DNA from: Dactylonectria macrodidyma
Lineage: Eukaryota; Ascomycota; Sordariomycetes; Hypocreales; Nectriaceae
Direction of reading: 5' to 3'
NCBI GenBank assembly: GCA_020744425.1
Contig: JAGMUV010000006.1
Location: forward strand, 1,054,001-1,118,000
Length of the DNA: 64,000 nt
Positions within the stretch are counted from its first letter, which is position 1. Every line of letters begins with the position of its first letter. A program made the position numbers and the translations under genes. Positions 60,119 through 64,000 of this stretch are shown here, piece after piece. The notes below the pieces were generated by a model. That model was not told the DNA's origin. It ran no database searches and saw only the letters and a list, made by a program, of their open reading frames with translations.

Positions 60119-60581
60119 GGGGCGGCGGACGGCCGCCAGATGTCATGCTGATCAGTTCATCCGCCATGCCTCATCTATCGCCCGTCCGCGGAACCCAGGC
60201 TGAAACGTTGCTCGAGCAAAACGCTGCCGTCCTGTTGAACCCCGAGACCAGCGCCTCCCTACTAGCTACATAGCTCAATCTTCATGCATCTCGCCCGTTG
60301 TCATTGGCTCCCGGACCACGCTATGGCCGCCCTTGGTCGAAGTCCCTACCGGAGGTGCTCTAGCTTGGTTATTTGTCGTCATGCCTCGTGGCTTTGCGAA
60401 GCTTCTATTGCTTCTGCCGCAAGGATGTTGCAAACCAAGTTCTCCAAGTCACTTTTCGTCTACGTAATAGCATGATATATTCAATGCAAACAGCCACAAT
60501 GGAATGTAACATGGTATTTAGGGCGTGTGCCTTGCTCGGAGCCTTGCCCTGACGTGGTTGACTAAGCGGCGATCACAGATT

Positions 60582-60981
60582 TTACTGGTCAGTGTGCCTT
60601 GCCAACAAGTAGAGAATACCTAAGCGTCCGTGCATCAAGGGCTTCGACCATTTCGCAACACCCACTGACCTGATCTTGCTCGTGCAACCCAACTTCACCA
60701 ACGGTATCGATCCGTAGATTCCGTCACAACCGCCACCCCACTGCCTCGGAGTGTTCCGCACCTCCCAAACACTGGCTAATATCCTAGCCGTCGGATAATT
60801 TTCTGCATGATGCAGCCGCACCTTTTCCGGAGCAGTCAACACCAACCCGGCCCAAGATCCTCATGATAGTGTCAGAACCGATCCTTGCTTGATTGGTAAC
60901 CGGAGATTGAGGGATTCTCGCTGGGATGCCAAATGAGACGGTTACAGAAGCTGTACTACGGTGTAGATCTCCCCATGCCAT
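60582..60981 (-). pseudogene. Weak protein-like region, unassigned
   Basis: Two overlapping minus-strand frames, 60981-60784 (65 codons) and 60845-60582 (87 codons), can be joined only by assuming an intron or frameshift. The second contains NTPRQWGGGCDGIYGSIPLV and KLGCTSKIRSVGVAKWSKPL, which look less random than neighbouring frames. No family recognised. It may be a decayed small secreted protein, or chance. Confidence 0.2.
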
Positions 60982-61355
60982 TGTCGCTCTAACCCTGACC
61001 GAGGGCCTCGGTTGCCTGCTCTTGCTCGGCTCGGTTGGAAGTGAGGAGCATTAAGCAAGCAATCGTTGACGGAGAAGGACGCCCTTCTGCGAGTCAGCAA
61101 CTAGACGATTCCGGCCGTCGGGCTATAGGGCAGCGAAGTGCAGCAACACAGACACGTAACCGACGAGGCTGAGTGCATCCTCAAAAGTCCCATTGCCGCG
61201 CGAGTTAAGTGTATCACCAGTAAACTAACTTCCTTCATCAACTAGGCACATCGGTAAGGGGAATCGCGTCTGCCTATCATAAACCCGTCCATGCAACTAA
61301 AACGACTCGCCAATCTGGCTTTGCAGTCGTCATCATTCGGGTGGCTTGGCGGAAC

Positions 61356-61660
61356 TCAGATGAGGGCAAGCCAGCCGCACTCCCACTGGGACATAATAGG
61401 GTTCTGACAAACTAGGCGTTTCATAGAGCCGTCGTCGGCCCGGAACTCGAACGCCCAAGGCATCCAACAATGTGGGCCATGGCATGGATATTGTGTTGCG
61501 TGAAATAAGTTGCTGTTCTGGGAGAGACACCAGGCATCGGTGGCGAGCCCCTGTCTGTGCAATTGGACGTGTTGGTTCGCACAATCATCCACACCATCGT
61601 GGCCAAGTTCCTCCAGGGCGGAGATTTCTTGACCTGTGGTTGGGAAAACAAGCCTGGAAC
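61356..61660 (-). CDS. Possible small Cys-rich protein C-terminus, unassigned
   Basis: The frame ending at 61356 reads about 100 residues from EISALEELGHDGVDDCANQH through YPCHGPHCWMPWAFEFRADD to SQWECGWLALI, with six Cys and several Trp. That is richer than expected by chance and reminiscent of secreted Cys-rich fungal proteins. No start, signal peptide or upstream exon could be fixed, and no family is recognised. Confidence 0.22.
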
Positions 61661-64000
61661 TCCCCGTGACTAGTGTTGGACCGATACAGCCGGGTAACGC
61701 TGGTCTCACGCTTGTTGTTGCACTTCGAAATTGTCTTGTTCGAGATCCACCCAAAACAAGTGGCGATAGTCACTGAGACATACTAATTGGAGCTCCAAGC
61801 CCGGAGCCCGGTGGAGTTCCATAAACTCGGCGCTCCTCCGAGAGGGTCTGGCTTCCTTGCCGTCAGAAGCTGTCGCCACTCATTCCACCCCGTCCCCGGT
61901 ATCCACGCCGGAGAAGCGCGAAATGGAGCTCCGTCTAGTCGCGTAACCATCCACCTAGAAGCTATAACCACCCTTATGATTGTGCTATAGAGGTGACGAG
62001 CATGCGCCGCGTCCGCAACCAATTATCGTGGCGGGGATGTGGGAGCAGGCGCATCTACGGGGTCACTGTGCATGTCTGCTGCCTAATAATGGCCACAACA
62101 AGAAGTCGCCGAGTTTAAGATTGTGCTCACGGCTACCCATTATGTAGACGCTTTTTGACGACTCTGGGTAGCAAATGGTGCTCGTGACCATCACCGAGAC
62201 ACATATCTAGCGAGCTACGAGCATCTCTGGAATGCTATTGAGTCAACTTCTCGAAGCAGTAACTTCTAAATATAACCCGCGGGGGTCGACCCTCGTGGCC
62301 GAGCCACAGCGAATCACCACCTGTCAATGGGCTTATGTAGCGAACTTGGTTCCATTTCGTCATGGTGGGTTCATGGGCAATTCACACTATGATCTTTTAT
62401 TGAGACGAGATCCCAGTCGTTGACTATCATCCGCACTTGAATGACATCTCTCCCCTACGTGGAAGAGGGGCCGAAGGGATTTTTGCGGCGCGCAATTTTG
62501 CGAAAAATGTTGATCGAGGCTGGGAAACGCTCGGCACGAGAACGAGGGCGGATCCTTGCGGGGCGACCCTTGCCTTTCCCAAGCTTGCCGGTTGGCCGAC
62601 TTCCTAATGGCTGTATTGGGCTGGCCGTAACCTTATTGGGCGTATCGTAAAGGTGCCATGAAACCAGCGGGGGGAGGGAATGTCAAGCATAGGTGAGCCA
62701 TTCCCCGCAGAGTGCCTGGTCTCGAGTCTCGAATGACCAGGCTATCCCTTTGACTGTCGTAAGACTACACTTGACCCATAGTCCCCACAGAGGCCCGAGA
62801 GATCAGCGGTACGCTTCGTGACTCCAAAAAGCTGTCTAGCACTAGCAAAGCTTATGTACTGGGATGTAGATCCCTATCAGTCGTGACTTCTGGTACAGTA
62901 CAAAATAGGTGGGATGCTATGTATCTTAGTTTTCTTACATTCTAGTTGGTTCAAATCCCTGCTACTAGCGCAAGTGTAGCCTTACGACAGCCAAAGGGAT
63001 AGGTGTGTGGTCTTGGACATCTACATGATGTTGGTCTAGTCCACCATAAAATGATGCCAGTTATGAGAAGACATCATACCTAGCGACCTGCCTCGGTAGC
63101 TGTTGTTGAATCGCGGGCAGCCACAGGTATCATGATGATCACGCATCGAGCTGTTTGATATAGTTACGGGCCGGTGTCGAGGTGGTGGTTCGGCGGGGTG
63201 GGGCTTCAGTGGCGATCTACATACCGATCTGGAGAGTTCTCCTCGCTACACAGCACGTGCCCCTTTAGTCTGCTGCCATGATGGTGGTGGTGTGATGCAC
63301 AGTTCAGCTTCTCATGAAGGTCGACTTATCTCACCGCTCCCACTCAAGCGATCCGGCCATACTATGTACATAGTATGTGTGAAACAGAGATGACCCGAGA
63401 GCCACCATATCAGGAAAGCAATGTCATTGAGAACCCGTCGAGCATGACACGCTTGCTTCGTAGAGACCCCGGCGTATCCGAGGTAAGAGAAGTCGGCTAG
63501 AGGTAATTAAGCGATGAATCAAATCGTCTTGTTGAGGGCATTCCAATCAACAAGAGCCAGGTCTAGATTGACTCGGGGTCTCGGGTTCCTAGAATTGTAC
63601 TGCTGTGCGTAGTGGTGCAGTGTCAGAGAATCCCGCCACTAAGGACGAGTTTGAATCAACACCAACGTTAAGAATAGAAACACGCTAGTCCAGAACCCGG
63701 AAAGCGGCCAGCCTCTCCTCTCGTCAACGTGGGATGTCCGTTGATGATGCAGGAGAGCCTCAGCATGGCAGCCAGAGATCTAGCCTGAGGGCTTGCCTGC
63801 AGGGTCCATCGACTAGGCGAGGATCACATAGCTTCTTCGTGCTAATAGCACTTGAATGATGATTGGAGCATGATGCTGGTACCGTCACGGGCGCTGTTGG
63901 AGGCTGGGTAGTGTAATTTGTGCATCCTCGCTCGGACCAAGTTCTGGGCAAGACCCATTGCCTCTGCGAGCTTTCGAATGGCTTCCAGAGGTCTGGACTG

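Larger units (their letters stand above)
53611..64000. other. Long gene-poor tract at the right end
   Basis: 10.4 kb without a supportable complete gene. It carries several short tandem repeats (listed separately), a poly-G run at 56871-56887, and scattered frames of 60-173 codons. Two minus-strand areas, 60582-60981 and 61356-61754, look slightly more protein-like than the rest. No transposase, reverse transcriptase or other mobile-element motif was recognised. Confidence 0.5.

Noticed and set aside
62948..62958. Perfect B-box-like GGTTCAAATCC on the plus strand
   Set aside because: No A box or cloverleaf stems at the right distance upstream.
1..64000. CRISPR arrays, bacterial operons, integrases, intact transposons
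   Set aside because: No spaced direct repeats of CRISPR type, no Shine-Dalgarno-linked gene strings and no transposase or reverse-transcriptase motif were seen; the genes are spliced and eukaryotic.

Overview
The window is nuclear DNA of a filamentous ascomycete (Pezizomycotina, most likely Sordariomycetes). The evidence is short introns (48-85 nt in most genes) with GT donors, CTAAC/CTGAC-type branch sites and AG acceptors, Kozak-type starts (CCACCATGG, GCCACCATG), C-ending codons in several genes, widely spaced monocistronic genes, and fungal-type families (AzgA, DUF6590, cAMP-receptor-like GPCR, Frm2-type nitroreductase). I saw no rRNA, no convincing tRNA, no intact transposon and no prokaryotic feature.

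Layout. 1-1931: no gene except the promoter end of the first one. 1.9-13.3 kb is gene-dense: Frm2-like nitroreductase (+), mitochondrial phosphatidylserine decarboxylase (-), HERP-like ER ubiquitin-domain protein (+), UCH37-type deubiquitinase (+), AzgA purine permease (-). 16.3-18.2 kb: methyltransferase-like protein (+). 21.1-22.6 kb: seven-TM receptor (-). 23.8-24.2 kb: tentative small Cys-containing protein (-). 24.2-35.0 kb: long gene-poor tract with one orphan C-terminal-like exon. 35.0-37.6 kb: 875-aa coiled-coil protein of unknown function (-). 40.6-53.6 kb: DUF6590 protein (+), short-chain dehydrogenase (+), carnosine-N-methyltransferase-like enzyme (-), proteasome chaperone PAC4 (+), transportin/Kap104 (+). 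53.6-64 kb: second gene-poor tract with short tandem repeats and two weak reading frames.

The genes do not form an evident biosynthetic cluster. Protein turnover is over-represented (HERP-like ERAD factor, UCH37, PAC4), and two gene pairs are divergent across a shared intergenic region (psd/HERP-like and CARNMT/PAC4). Exon structures were reconstructed by hand. Each multi-exon model below keeps frame across every junction and uses canonical GT-AG borders. Family assignments rest on recognising conserved motifs, not on a database search.
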